Source of the DNA: an uncultured Rikenella sp.
GTDB lineage: Bacteria > Bacteroidota > Bacteroidia > Bacteroidales > Rikenellaceae
Direction: 5' to 3'
NCBI RefSeq assembly: GCF_910579375.1
Contig: NZ_CAJTUJ010000002.1
Span: 1 to 57,598, forward strand
Length of the DNA: 57,598 nucleotides
How positions within the stretch are numbered: the stretch's first letter is position 1; each line of letters begins with the position of its first letter. Below, in pieces: positions 1 to 8,049 of this stretch. The position numbers were made by a program, and so were the translations under genes. The notes under the pieces were generated by a model, which saw only the letters and a program-made list of their open reading frames with translations, was not told the origin of the DNA and did not search any database.

Positions 1-163
1 CGGCGAGCGCGCTAAATAACGGGCAAATAACCCAAGCGCGCTGCGCCGGAAAACCACAGCCCAACGAACAAACCGAGATTTGGGCCGCCGGCAGCGGGAG
101 GATGCGTTAGCATCCGTCGAAAGTCTTTTGGGTTCTTTTTCTTCAGAAAAAGAACAGTTCGAG
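1..163. repeat. Dispersed intergenic element, copy 1 (left end outside window)
   Basis: Non-coding DNA ahead of serA. It contains the string CAGCCCAAC, a GGATGCG/GCATCC inverted pair, the string TTTTGGGTTCTTTTT, and a short hairpin made of GTTCTTTTTC and GAAAAAGAAC with a 4-nt loop. The same parts in the same order occur in a longer copy at 52404-52747, so this is a dispersed repeat and not the serA leader itself. The left part (AGCGCGCT pairs around 6-43) is probably the inner end of a longer stem. No protein is encoded. Function is unknown; the terminal hairpin could stop transcription. Confidence 0.5.
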
Positions 164-205
164 GCGGTAAATCAATGACAATAAATGTACGTTAAACGAT
201 TTGTT

Positions 206-1129
206 ATGAAGATATTAGTAGCGACCGAGAAACCATTTTCGAAACAAGCCACCGACGGCATCGCAGCTATTGCCCGCGAAGCAGGATACGAGTGCGCCTT
301 ACTCGAAAAATATACCTCCGTTGACGAACTGAAAACCGCCGTCGCGGACGCCGACGCGCTGATCGTGCGGTCGGACAAAGTGACAGCAGATGTAATTGCA
401 GCAGCGCCGAAGTTGAAAATCGTGGTTCGGGCCGGGGCAGGGTATGACAACCTTGACCTGGCGGCCTGCACCGCACGCGGGATCGTAGCGATGAACACCC
501 CGGGACAGAACTCCAATGCAGTGGCTGAACTGGCCATCGCGATGATGATCTTCATGGCCCGCAACCAGTTCACGCCGGGAACAGGAACCGAAATCAGCGG
601 CAAACGGCTGGGGATCCACGCTTACGGAAACGTGGGGCGGATCGTGGCGCGGTACGGAAAGGCATTGGGGATGGAGGTATCTGCCTACGACCCGTTCATT
701 ACCGACCCGGCCATCTTCGCCAACGACGGAGTGAAGATGGCTTCGTCCGTGGCCGAACTGTACCGGAATAGCGACTACCTGTCGCTGCACATTCCGGCGA
801 CGGCAGAGACCAAGGGCTCCATCGGCTACGACCTGCTGATGTCGATGCCGAAGGGCGCTACACTGGTCAATACGGCCCGCAAGGAGGTGATCGACGAAGC
901 AGGCTTGGCAAAGGCCTTGACGGAACGCCCCGATTTGAAATACATCACCGACATTTTGCCGGACACCGCAGCCGAACTGGCCGAGAAATTCGACAAACGT
1001 TTCTTCACCACCCCGAAAAAGATGGGAGCGGAGACCGCAGAGGCCAACGTGAATGCCGGATTGGCGGCGGCACGGCAGATCGTGTCGTTCCTGAAAGACG
1101 GAGTGACTAAATTTCAGGTGAATAAATAG
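206..1129 (+). CDS. serA: D-3-phosphoglycerate dehydrogenase-like NAD-dependent 2-hydroxyacid dehydrogenase
   Basis: Cytosolic enzyme expected to oxidise 3-phosphoglycerate at the start of serine synthesis. The ATG at 206 starts the conserved K-I-L-V-A-T sequence; an upstream in-frame ATG at 185 adds seven residues unlike the family. At 307 residues it is the short form without a C-terminal ACT domain. The nucleotide-binding loop G-I-H-A-Y-G-N-V-G-R lies near residue 136, and the substrate/catalytic Arg sits in V-N-T-A-R-K-E. The place where the family usually has T-P-H-I-G reads T-P-K-K-M-G-A-E-T, so the canonical catalytic His is absent. The usual D-V-x-x-x-E-P motif is also altered. I recall the same T-P-K-K-M-G form in other Bacteroidales, so it is probably lineage-specific and functional. 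A serC gene would be expected just upstream, outside the window. A DUF1015 gene follows after 4 nt. Confidence 0.85.
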   Translation: MKILVATEKPFSKQATDGIAAIAREAGYECALLEKYTSVDELKTAVADADALIVRSDKVTADVIAAAPKLKIVVRAGAGYDNLDLAACTARGIVAMNTPGQNSNAVAELAIAMMIFMARNQFTPGTGTEISGKRLGIHAYGNVGRIVARYGKALGMEVSAYDPFITDPAIFANDGVKMASSVAELYRNSDYLSLHIPATAETKGSIGYDLLMSMPKGATLVNTARKEVIDEAGLAKALTERPDLKYITDILPDTAAELAEKFDKRFFTTPKKMGAETAEANVNAGLAAARQIVSFLKDGVTKFQVNK

Positions 1130-1133
1130 ACTT

Positions 1134-2393
1134 ATGGTACAGATCAAACCTTTCAAGGGAATACGGCCGCCGGCAGCCTGGGCCAAAGAGGTCGCTTCGC
1201 GCCCGTACGACGTGCTGAACTCCGCAGAAGCCAAGGCGGAAGCGGGGGAGAAGTCGCTGCTCCATATCATCAAACCGGAGATCGACTTCGACCCGATCAT
1301 CGACGAACACTCCACTCAGGCTTACGACCAAGCTGTGGCCAATTTTAAAACGTGGAAAGCAAACGGCTGGCTCGTGCAGGACGACAAGGAACATTACTAC
1401 GTCTATGCCCAGACGATGGACGGACGGACGCAGTACGGCCTGGTGGCAGCGTGCCATTTTCAGGACTACGTCGACGGCAAGATCAAGAAGCACGAACTGA
1501 CCCGGCCGGACAAGGAGGAAGACCGCATGATCCACGTGCGGAACCAGAACGCCAATATCGAACCGGTATTTTTCGCCTATCCCGCACAGGATGAGATGGA
1601 TACCATCATCCGCCAAATTACGGCTTTGAAAGCACCTGAATATGATTTCGTTGCCGAGGGGGACGGGTTCGGCCATAAATTTTGGGTGATCGACAATCCG
1701 GACACGATTGCGCAGATTACAGAAATTTTTGCCCGAATTCCGGCTTTGTATGTGGCGGACGGACATCATCGGACAGCTGCCGCGGCGCGGGTAGGGGCCG
1801 AAAAAAAGGAGGCTCTTCTCAAAGCCGGGGGGACGTATACCGGTACGGAAGAATTCAACTATTTTCTGGCAGTGATTTTCCCGGACAACCAGCTGAAAAT
1901 CATTGACTACAACCGAGTGGTGCGGGATTTGAACGGCTTGACGCCGGCACAACTCCTCTCAGCTTTGGAAGCCGATTTTATCGTGACGAAAAAAGGCAAA
2001 GAGATTTACAAACCGGCTGAATTACATGACTTTGCCATGTATTTGGACGGACAGTGGTACGAACTCAAGGCCAAACCCGGAACCTACGACGATAGCGATC
2101 CGATCGGGGTATTGGATGTCACGATCCTGTCGAATCTGGCATTAGACAAAATCCTTGGAATCAAGGATTTGCGGACAGACAAACGCATCGACTTCGTCGG
2201 CGGGATTCGGGGCCTCAAGGAGTTGGCCGACCGCGTGGACAGCGGGGAGATGGCCGTGGCGTTCGCTTTATATCCGGTCTCGATGAAACAACTGATCGAC
2301 ATTGCCGATACGGGAAATATCATGCCGCCGAAAACCACCTGGTTCGAACCGAAACTGCGGTCGGGACTGGTGATCCACTCGCTCGACGAGTAG
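1134..2393 (+). CDS. DUF1015 family protein
   Basis: A 419-residue soluble protein beginning M-V-Q-I-K-P-F-K-G-I-R-P, the signature start of DUF1015. A conserved Y-V-A-D-G-H-H-R-T-A-A-A motif lies near residue 206; D-G-H-H-R also occurs in ParB/Srx-fold serine kinases (SerK), so a ParB-like nucleotide-binding fold is plausible but unproven. It starts 4 nt after serA and ends before a strong terminator at 2436-2470, so it is the last gene of the serine operon. Linkage with serA suggests a role tied to serine or phosphoserine metabolism (inference). Length matches the family. Confidence 0.85.
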   Translation: MVQIKPFKGIRPPAAWAKEVASRPYDVLNSAEAKAEAGEKSLLHIIKPEIDFDPIIDEHSTQAYDQAVANFKTWKANGWLVQDDKEHYYVYAQTMDGRTQYGLVAACHFQDYVDGKIKKHELTRPDKEEDRMIHVRNQNANIEPVFFAYPAQDEMDTIIRQITALKAPEYDFVAEGDGFGHKFWVIDNPDTIAQITEIFARIPALYVADGHHRTAAAARVGAEKKEALLKAGGTYTGTEEFNYFLAVIFPDNQLKIIDYNRVVRDLNGLTPAQLLSALEADFIVTKKGKEIYKPAELHDFAMYLDGQWYELKAKPGTYDDSDPIGVLDVTILSNLALDKILGIKDLRTDKRIDFVGGIRGLKELADRVDSGEMAVAFALYPVSMKQLIDIADTGNIMPPKTTWFEPKLRSGLVIHSLDE

Positions 2394-2435
2394 AACGGAG
2401 CACAGAAGTTTGGATATCGAAATAAGTCGATCCTT

Positions 2436-2470
2436 AAAAAATAGGGTAACAGATCATTACCCTATTTTTT
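2436..2470 (+). terminator. Rho-independent terminator after DUF1015 gene
   Basis: A perfect 14-bp stem (left arm 2436-2449, right arm 2457-2470) with a 7-nt loop. The arms begin in A6 and end in T6, so it can act in both directions. It lies 43 bp past the DUF1015 stop and separates the serine genes from the korD operon. Confidence 0.9.
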
Positions 2471-2529
2471 ATGCTTTTGGCCTCCGTATCCGAACTCAAA
2501 CTAGCCCCTGTGCCGAACAACATTCCGAG

Positions 2530-2537
2530 TACATTTG
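2530..2537 (+). promoter_or_regulatory. -7 promoter box for the korD-vorB-korB-korC operon
   Basis: TACATTTG matches the Bacteroidetes -7 consensus TAnnTTTG exactly, 37 bp before the korD start and downstream of the preceding terminator. No convincing -33 TTTG is seen at the usual distance. Confidence 0.5.
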
Positions 2538-2574
2538 TACGTTAGTATTGAGCACAAACTCCAGAACATACGCC

Positions 2575-2805
2575 ATGGCCAAAATAAAAGGAAAGATCGT
2601 CGTAGACATCGAACGTTGCAAAGGTTGCGGCGTCTGCATCGAGGCCTGTCCGACACAAACCATCGAACTGAACCCGCAAGTCAACTCCAAAGGGTACAAC
2701 TACTGTTATATGGCAGCACCCGACGCCTGCATCGGATGCGCCGGGTGCGCCGTGGTATGTCCGGACAGCTGCATCGTCGTTTACCGCGAGAAAAAAGAAG
2801 CATAA
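2575..2805 (+). CDS. 2-oxoacid:ferredoxin oxidoreductase, ferredoxin-like delta subunit
   Basis: Small 76-residue iron-sulfur protein with two [4Fe-4S] motifs, C-K-G-C-G-V-C-I-E-A-C-P and C-I-G-C-A-G-C-A-V-V-C-P. It would carry electrons from the thiamine-diphosphate site of the complex to soluble ferredoxin. The open frame extends upstream to 2410, but that part crosses the terminator and promoter; the ATG at 2575 begins M-A-K-I-K-G-K-I-V, normal for this subunit. First gene of a four-gene operon (delta, alpha, beta, gamma), 3 nt before the alpha subunit. The complex oxidatively decarboxylates 2-oxoacids (2-oxoglutarate or branched-chain oxoacids) to acyl-CoA; the sequence alone does not settle the substrate. 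Confidence 0.9.
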   Translation: MAKIKGKIVVDIERCKGCGVCIEACPTQTIELNPQVNSKGYNYCYMAAPDACIGCAGCAVVCPDSCIVVYREKKEA

Positions 2806-2808
2806 GAG

Positions 2809-3906
2809 ATGGAAGATATCAAACTGATGAAAGGGAACGAAGTGCTCGCCTACGCCGCTGTGCGGTGCGGGGCTGACGGCTACTTCGGATACCCCATCAC
2901 CCCGCAGTCGGAGGTCTTGGAGACACTGACCGAACTGCGGCCTTGGGAGACCACCGGCATGGTCGTATTGCAGGCCGAGAGTGAGGTAGCATCGATCAAT
3001 ATGGTTTACGGAGGCGCGTCGGTGGGGAAACGCGTCCTGACCTCGACATCGAGCCCGGGACTCTCGCTGATGTGCGAAGGGCTCTCTTATCTGGCGGGAG
3101 CGGAGCTGCCGTGCGTCGTGATCGACGTATCGCGCGGCGGGCCGGGGCTGGGGACGATTCAGGCGTCGCAAGCCGACTATTTCCAGGTTGTGAAGGGTGG
3201 AGGACATGGCGACTACCGCATGCCGGTGCTGGCGCCGAACTCGGTGCAGGAGATGAACGATTTCGTGGATTTAGCTTTCGAACTGGCTTTCAAGTACCTG
3301 AATCCGGCCATGATTCTGGCTGACGGCGTGATCGGGCAGATGATGGAGAAAGTGCGGCTGAGCCCGCAAAAACCCAGACGCACCGAGGAAGAAATTCGTA
3401 AAGAATGTCCGTGGGCAGCCATCGGCAAGGGCGCACACAGGAAAGAGCGGAATATCGTGACGTCGTGCTACATCGATCCGGAGACCATGGAGCGGCACAA
3501 CCACAAGTTGCAGGCGAAATACGAGCGGATGGAGCGCGAAGAGGTGAGGGTCGAAGAGATGGAGGTCTCCGATGCGGAGTATATTTTGGTGGCTTACGGC
3601 GCCTCGTCGCGGATCTGCGCCAAGGTGGTCGAAGACGCACGCGCAGCGGGATTAAAGGTCGGGCTGATCCGTCCGATCACCCTGTTCCCGTTCCCGAGCG
3701 AAGCGATCCGGCGGGCGGCACAGCATGCCAAAGGATTCCTCTCTGTGGAGTTGAGTATGGGACAGATGATCGAAGACGTGCGGATGGCGGTAGGGAACGC
3801 CGAAATACCGGTGCAACACTTCGGACGTACCGGAGGGATCATCCACTCGCCGCGCGAAGTCTACGAAGCCCTCAAGCAATTTATGACTGAAACTGGAGGA
3901 TTGTAA
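2809..3906 (+). CDS. vorB: 2-oxoacid:ferredoxin oxidoreductase, alpha subunit (VorB/KorA type)
   Basis: A 365-residue cytosolic subunit. The hallmark G-Y-P-I-T-P-Q-S-E lies at about residues 27-35, in the domain that helps bind the 2-oxoacid and thiamine diphosphate. The C-terminal third carries the transketolase C-like domain (L-I-R-P-I-T-L-F-P-F-P). It starts 3 nt after the delta subunit and is followed 3 nt later by the beta subunit, indicating translational coupling. The family includes 3-methyl-2-oxobutanoate (VorB) and 2-oxoglutarate (KorA) enzymes; I favour the VorB-type name used for this gene order in Bacteroidales but cannot exclude 2-oxoglutarate. Confidence 0.9.
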   Translation: MEDIKLMKGNEVLAYAAVRCGADGYFGYPITPQSEVLETLTELRPWETTGMVVLQAESEVASINMVYGGASVGKRVLTSTSSPGLSLMCEGLSYLAGAELPCVVIDVSRGGPGLGTIQASQADYFQVVKGGGHGDYRMPVLAPNSVQEMNDFVDLAFELAFKYLNPAMILADGVIGQMMEKVRLSPQKPRRTEEEIRKECPWAAIGKGAHRKERNIVTSCYIDPETMERHNHKLQAKYERMEREEVRVEEMEVSDAEYILVAYGASSRICAKVVEDARAAGLKVGLIRPITLFPFPSEAIRRAAQHAKGFLSVELSMGQMIEDVRMAVGNAEIPVQHFGRTGGIIHSPREVYEALKQFMTETGGL

Positions 3907-3909
3907 GCT

Positions 3910-4710
3910 ATGGCAGAGACACCTATATTCGAAATAGCCGAAACCGACGCCAATCGGGTTTACGACCGTCCGCGCTTGTTGCTGGACGCCACGATGCACT
4001 ACTGTCCGGGGTGTTCGCACGGGACGGTGCATAAGCTAGTGGCCGAAGCGATCGACGATCTCGGCGCGGAGGACAAAGCCATCGGGATTACGCCGGTGGG
4101 ATGTGCGGCTTTTCTGTACAACTACATCGACATCGACTGGATTCAGGCATCGCACGGGCGGGCGCCGTCGGTGGCTACGGCCGTGAAGCGGCTTTGCACC
4201 AACAAACTCGTCTTCACCTACCAGGGGGACGGCGATCTGGCGGCCATCGGGACGGCCGAAGCTATCCATGCGGCGAATAGGGGGGATAACATTGCGATTA
4301 TCTTCATCAACAACGCGATATACGGGATGACCGGCGGACAGATGGCACCCACCACGTTGTTGGGGATGAAGACCGCCACTACGCCGATGGGACGGACGCC
4401 GGAGCTGAACGGTTATCCGTTCAAAGTGGCCGACATGCTCGCTTTGCTGGACGGGGTGACCTATGTGACGCGGCAGAGCGTCAATTCTCCGGCCAATGTG
4501 CGGCGAGCGAAGAAAGCGATTAAAAAAGCGTTCGAGAATTCCATCAACAACAAAGGATTCTCCTTCGTCGAGATCGTAGCGACCTGCAATTCAGGCTGGA
4601 AACTGTCGCCCGTGGCGGCCAATCGGTGGATGGAAGAGAACATGCACGCCACCTACCCGTTGGGGGATTTGAAAGACACGACCTCAGTAGGGGCGGCTGT
4701 TGAAAAATAA
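3910..4710 (+). CDS. 2-oxoacid:ferredoxin oxidoreductase, thiamine-diphosphate beta subunit
   Basis: A 266-residue subunit holding the thiamine-diphosphate pyrophosphate site: C-P-G-C-S-H-G-T near residue 32 and the Mg/ThDP motif G-D-G-D-L-A-A-I-G near residue 107, followed by N-N-A-I-Y-G-M-T-G-G-Q. These are standard for the beta subunits of 2-oxoglutarate and branched-chain oxoacid oxidoreductases. Third gene of the operon, with a 9-nt gap to the gamma subunit. Length is normal. Confidence 0.92.
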   Translation: MAETPIFEIAETDANRVYDRPRLLLDATMHYCPGCSHGTVHKLVAEAIDDLGAEDKAIGITPVGCAAFLYNYIDIDWIQASHGRAPSVATAVKRLCTNKLVFTYQGDGDLAAIGTAEAIHAANRGDNIAIIFINNAIYGMTGGQMAPTTLLGMKTATTPMGRTPELNGYPFKVADMLALLDGVTYVTRQSVNSPANVRRAKKAIKKAFENSINNKGFSFVEIVATCNSGWKLSPVAANRWMEENMHATYPLGDLKDTTSVGAAVEK

Positions 4711-4719
4711 CGACACACT

Positions 4720-5265
4720 ATGAAAGAAGAGATCATTATAGCCGGTTTCGGAGGTCAGGGCGTTTTGTCGATGGGCAAAATTTTGGCCTACTCGGGCGTG
4801 ATGCAGGGTCAGGAGGTGAGCTGGATTCCATCCTACGGGCCGGAGATGCGGGGCGGGACGGCCAACGTCACCGTGATTCTGAGCGACCGGAAGATCAGTT
4901 CGCCGGTCTTGCAGGAGTTTGACACGGGAATTGTGCTGAACCAGCAGTCGTTAGACAAATTCGAAGAGTCGATCAAGCCGGGCGGGACTTTGCTCTACGA
5001 CCCGAACGGCATCACCCGGGCGCCGCGCAGAACGGATCTGGATATCTATACCATTGACGCGGCGGTCGAAGCGGCCCGGAGCGGGAATGCCAAGGTATTC
5101 AATATGTTCGTCTTAGGAGCTTTTCTGAAAATCAAGCCGTTGGTGACGATCGAAAATGTCATCGAAGGCCTCCGACACTCGCTGCCGGAGCGGGCACACA
5201 AGATGATACCGGCCAACGAGGCGGCTCTGCGCAAAGGGATGGAGTTGGTGAAAAAGGCGGAGTAA
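4720..5265 (+). CDS. 2-oxoacid:ferredoxin oxidoreductase, gamma subunit
   Basis: A 181-residue subunit opening with G-F-G-G-Q-G-V-L-S-M-G-K (residues 9-20), the CoA/adenine-binding loop typical of gamma subunits, then S-Y-G-P-E-M-R-G-G-T-A. It completes the delta-alpha-beta-gamma set. The operon ends here; the next gene is convergent, on the minus strand, and the 24-bp gap holds a run of eight C residues (5272-5279) but no clear hairpin. Confidence 0.92.
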   Translation: MKEEIIIAGFGGQGVLSMGKILAYSGVMQGQEVSWIPSYGPEMRGGTANVTVILSDRKISSPVLQEFDTGIVLNQQSLDKFEESIKPGGTLLYDPNGITRAPRRTDLDIYTIDAAVEAARSGNAKVFNMFVLGAFLKIKPLVTIENVIEGLRHSLPERAHKMIPANEAALRKGMELVKKAE

Positions 5266-5289
5266 CTCTTCGCCCCCCCCGCCTGAATC

Positions 5290-5721
5290 TCAAGATTTTG
5301 ACCGGTTCAGCGACCGGCGCAAAATCGGGAACCGCACAATCCCATGTCCAATCGCCACCACACCGGTGGCGATTCCGATTTTGTAGTGCCACAGTCCGAC
5401 AGGCGAGTGCATCCCTTTCACACCGAGCAGCACAAGCCCCGTAATCACCAAACCCGGAAACAGCAGCGACAATCCTGCCGTCCACTTACTCTTTCGGCCG
5501 ATTCCGCCCCTGACAATCCCACGATACCAAGCCTGATGCGTCGTCACATGAAACACGACCGCAATCAAAAACGCGAGACTCGTCAAGATGTGCAGGAAAG
5601 TCCACACATGCCATCCTCCGTGGTGATGTCCATGCCCTACCGTATGCAATCCCAGTCCGGTGAAGAATGAAAAGGCAAAAGCCGGAATCAACACCCAATC
5701 GATCACAAAAATCCTTTTCAT
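5290..5721 (-). CDS. DUF4405 family membrane protein
   Basis: A 143-residue inner-membrane protein with four predicted hydrophobic segments. The His-rich stretch H-T-V-G-H-G-H-H-H-G-G-W-H and a further F-L-H-I-L-T-S ... V-F-H-V-T-T-H fit the DUF4405 pattern, in which paired histidines in helices are thought to bind haem as in cytochrome b-like proteins (family knowledge; haem binding not shown). It is convergent with the oxidoreductase operon. A small minus-strand reading frame starts 154 bp upstream of its start and ends 37 bp before it. Confidence 0.8.
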   Translation of the reverse strand: MKRIFVIDWVLIPAFAFSFFTGLGLHTVGHGHHHGGWHVWTFLHILTSLAFLIAVVFHVTTHQAWYRGIVRGGIGRKSKWTAGLSLLFPGLVITGLVLLGVKGMHSPVGLWHYKIGIATGVVAIGHGIVRFPILRRSLNRSKS

Positions 5722-5758
5722 CGTTTCATTCAGAAAACATCCCGCTCTCCGCTATATT

Positions 5759-5875
5759 TTATGAAACAAAAATATGCCGAAACGCCTCCGCCGCCTCGCC
5801 GAACACGAAACGCCACCGCGTCGCAATCCCCATCACCAACGCCACGATCAACAGATACATCAGTTTTTCGTTCAT
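5759..5875 (-). CDS. Small predicted membrane peptide (38 aa)
   Basis: The frame reads M-N-E-K-L-M-Y-L-L-I-V-A-L-V-M-G-I-A-T-R, one hydrophobic helix followed by a basic/aromatic tail (R-W-R-F-V-F-G). I chose the ATG at 5875 because GGAAGGGG sits 6 nt before it; an upstream in-frame ATG at 5914 would give 51 residues. It follows the zupT stop by 49 bp (10 bp for the longer form) on the same strand, so it is probably co-transcribed with zupT. No family recognised. It could be a genuine small membrane protein or a chance frame. Confidence 0.4.
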   Translation of the reverse strand: MNEKLMYLLIVALVMGIATRWRFVFGEAAEAFRHIFVS

Positions 5876-5924
5876 CGAATGCCCCTTCCACCACCGTGTC
5901 ACCCGATTTCCCATACCTTTTTCG

Positions 5925-6752
5925 TTAATGAAACGCCACGATACCCGCCGCCATCACCGCCATCCCGATAATCAACCCCCAGATCGCCACATGGTGCTCG
6001 CCGTACTCATGCGCCGCCGGCAGCAACTCGTCCAGCGAGATATAGACCATAATCCCCGCAATCGCCGCGAAGATATAGCCCAGCATCTCCGGCGTCAGGA
6101 ACGGCGCCAAAATCAGATACCCGACCACCGCTCCCACCGGTTCCGCCAACCCCGAGAGGAACGAAAATTTAAACGCCCGCTTCCGGCTCCCCGTCGCATA
6201 GTAGACCGGCACAGAAACCGCAATCCCCTCCGGGATGTTGTGAATCGCAATCGCCACGGCGATCGCCAGCCCCATCCGCGGATCCTCCAGCGCCGCCATA
6301 AAAGTGGCGATCCCCTCCGGAAAGTTGTGAATCCCGATCACCAGCGCCGTCATCAGCCCCGTCCGCATCATGTGCTTCGGATTGGCCAGCCGCCCTCCGT
6401 CCCGATTCCGCAACTCCAGCCGCATACTTTCGACACTGCGCACCTCGTGCGGGTTCTCCACTGACGGCACCAGCCGGTCGATCAGAGCGATAAATAGAAT
6501 CCCTCCGAAAAAAGCCGCCGTCGTCGCCACCCCTCCCCAATGCTCGCCATAGCCCTCGCCGAGGATACGCATCGACTGCGGAAAAAGATCCACAAACGAC
6601 ACATAGATCATCACCCCCGCCGAAAAACCCAGCGCAAACGACAGAAAACGCCGATTCGTCCGCCGGGCCAACAGAGCGATCAGGCTGCCGATCCCCGTCG
6701 AGAGACCGGCCAGCAGCGTGAGTACAAAAGCTGAAATTACATTCGATTCCAT
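5925..6752 (-). CDS. zupT: ZIP family divalent metal transporter
   Basis: A 275-residue inner-membrane importer for zinc and other divalent cations, about eight transmembrane segments. The ZIP signature in helices IV and V is clear: H-N-F-P-E-G-I-A-T-F then A-I-H-N-I-P-E-G-I-A-V-S-V-P, which form the binuclear metal site. The stretch S-G-L-A-E-P-V-G-A is also typical of ZupT. Start ATG at 6752. It probably heads a small transcript with the peptide gene at 5759-5875. Confidence 0.92.
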   Translation of the reverse strand: MESNVISAFVLTLLAGLSTGIGSLIALLARRTNRRFLSFALGFSAGVMIYVSFVDLFPQSMRILGEGYGEHWGGVATTAAFFGGILFIALIDRLVPSVENPHEVRSVESMRLELRNRDGGRLANPKHMMRTGLMTALVIGIHNFPEGIATFMAALEDPRMGLAIAVAIAIHNIPEGIAVSVPVYYATGSRKRAFKFSFLSGLAEPVGAVVGYLILAPFLTPEMLGYIFAAIAGIMVYISLDELLPAAHEYGEHHVAIWGLIIGMAVMAAGIVAFH

Positions 6753-6888
6753 GCGTTACATTCGGTTGATTTTCCATGGAGCGAGCCCGCTCCCGACAGC
6801 GCATTCCAGCAAATTTCGCGCAAAATCGACCGCTTTTCGCCGGACGGGCGAAAAGCGCCGCTCTCTTTCCCAATCAACCTCCGTCCGC

Positions 6889-7401
6889 CTACCGCACCCG
6901 GTTTTTGAACTCCACCGAGGCCAGCTCTTTATTGGCCTGCGCAATCTTATCCGCCAGTTCAGACTTGAACTTCAGCATTTTGGCCTGCAACTCCGGTTCG
7001 CCCGTCGCAATGATCTGCATGGCCAGAATCGCCGCATTCTTAGCCCCGTCCAGCGCCACCGTAGCCACCGGAATGCCCGACGGCATCTGCAACATCGAGA
7101 GGATGCTGTCCCACCCGTCGATCGAATTGGACGACTTGATCGGCACCCCGACCACCGGCAGCGGCGTCAGCGCAGCGACCACCCCCGGCAAATGCGCCGC
7201 GCCGCCCGCACCCGCGATGATCACCTTCACCCCCCGCGTATGAGCGTTCCGGGCGAAATCGAGCACCAGATCCGGCGTGCGATGCGCCGAGAGGGCATTG
7301 ATCTCGAACGGGATGCCCATTTCGTCCAGGAATTTGGCCGCCTCGGACATGATCTTCAAGTCCGATGTGCTGCCCATGATAATCGAAACTTTCGGTTGCA
7401 T
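6889..7401 (-). CDS. purE: N5-carboxyaminoimidazole ribonucleotide mutase
   Basis: A 170-residue purine biosynthesis enzyme that converts N5-CAIR to CAIR. It shows the class I PurE fingerprints: M-G-S-T-S-D-L near residue 9, S-A-H-R-T-P-D near residue 43, and G-A-G-G-A-A-H-L-P-G-V-V-A. Length is normal for an octameric PurE. It is transcribed away from hpt; the 68-bp divergent gap holds the hpt promoter box. Purine synthesis (purE) and salvage (hpt) thus face each other, a plausible functional pairing. Confidence 0.95.
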   Translation of the reverse strand: MQPKVSIIMGSTSDLKIMSEAAKFLDEMGIPFEINALSAHRTPDLVLDFARNAHTRGVKVIIAGAGGAAHLPGVVAALTPLPVVGVPIKSSNSIDGWDSILSMLQMPSGIPVATVALDGAKNAAILAMQIIATGEPELQAKMLKFKSELADKIAQANKELASVEFKNRVR

Positions 7402-7422
7402 AGGAATAGGGTATTTATTTCG

Positions 7423-7430
7423 TATTTTTG
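7423..7430 (+). promoter_or_regulatory. -7 promoter box for hpt
   Basis: TATTTTTG matches TAnnTTTG exactly, 40 bp before the GTG start chosen for hpt. It overlaps the TTG at 7428 that would open the longest frame, which argues against that TTG as the start. Confidence 0.6.
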
Positions 7431-7469
7431 CGAAAGTATAAATTTTTCGGCAAAACGCCTACACCCGCA

Positions 7470-8048
7470 GTGACTTCCGAAACCGAAACGATAACGATCC
7501 GCGACCGCCGTTTCCGGCCCTACCTCTCCGGCGACGCGATCCGGAGCGCGATTTCGCGCCTTGCCGCGACGATCAACCACGACTATGCCGACGCCGAACG
7601 ACCGTTGCTGCTGGTCACCCTCAACGGCGCTTTCGTCTTTGCCGGGGAGCTGTTCCGGCAGCTGGAAGGGCCGTTCGAAGTCGCTTTCGTCAAACTCGGC
7701 TCATACGGCGCGGGCATGACCTCGTCGGGAACCGTATCGGTCGATGTGCCCATTACGGCAGCGGTCGAAGGGCGGGACGTGCTGATCGCCGAGGACATCG
7801 TGGAGACGGGCAGAACCATCGGCACGCTGTACCACATGCTCAGTGAGCGCGGGGTGCGAAGTGTGCGAGTGGCGACTTTGCTCCTGAAACCGAGCGTCTA
7901 CTACCGACAGACCGAACAGTCGAACCCGCTGCGGATCGACTACGCCGCTTTCGAGACCGAACCCCTCTTTCTGGTCGGCTACGGGATGGACTACGACGGG
8001 GCCGGGCGAAACCTCGGTGCGCTCTATGCCGTTTGCGACAACGAATAA
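7470..8048 (+). CDS. hpt: Hypoxanthine phosphoribosyltransferase
   Basis: Purine salvage enzyme transferring phosphoribose from PRPP to hypoxanthine or guanine. The PRPP-binding loop reads I-A-E-D-I-V-E-T-G-R-T-I near residue 107, and the N-terminal F-R-P-Y-L-S-G-D-A-I is typical of Bacteroidetes Hpt. The open frame reaches a TTG at 7428, but that codon lies inside the -7 promoter box. The GTG at 7470, giving M-T-S-E-T-E-T and 192 residues, is the better start. It ends 1 nt before the queE start, so the two are translationally coupled. Confidence 0.9.
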   Translation: MTSETETITIRDRRFRPYLSGDAIRSAISRLAATINHDYADAERPLLLVTLNGAFVFAGELFRQLEGPFEVAFVKLGSYGAGMTSSGTVSVDVPITAAVEGRDVLIAEDIVETGRTIGTLYHMLSERGVRSVRVATLLLKPSVYYRQTEQSNPLRIDYAAFETEPLFLVGYGMDYDGAGRNLGALYAVCDNE

Positions 8049-8049
8049 C

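Noticed and set aside
7428..7470. TTG at 7428 as the hpt start
   Set aside because: It overlaps the exact -7 promoter box; the GTG at 7470 gives a normal N terminus.
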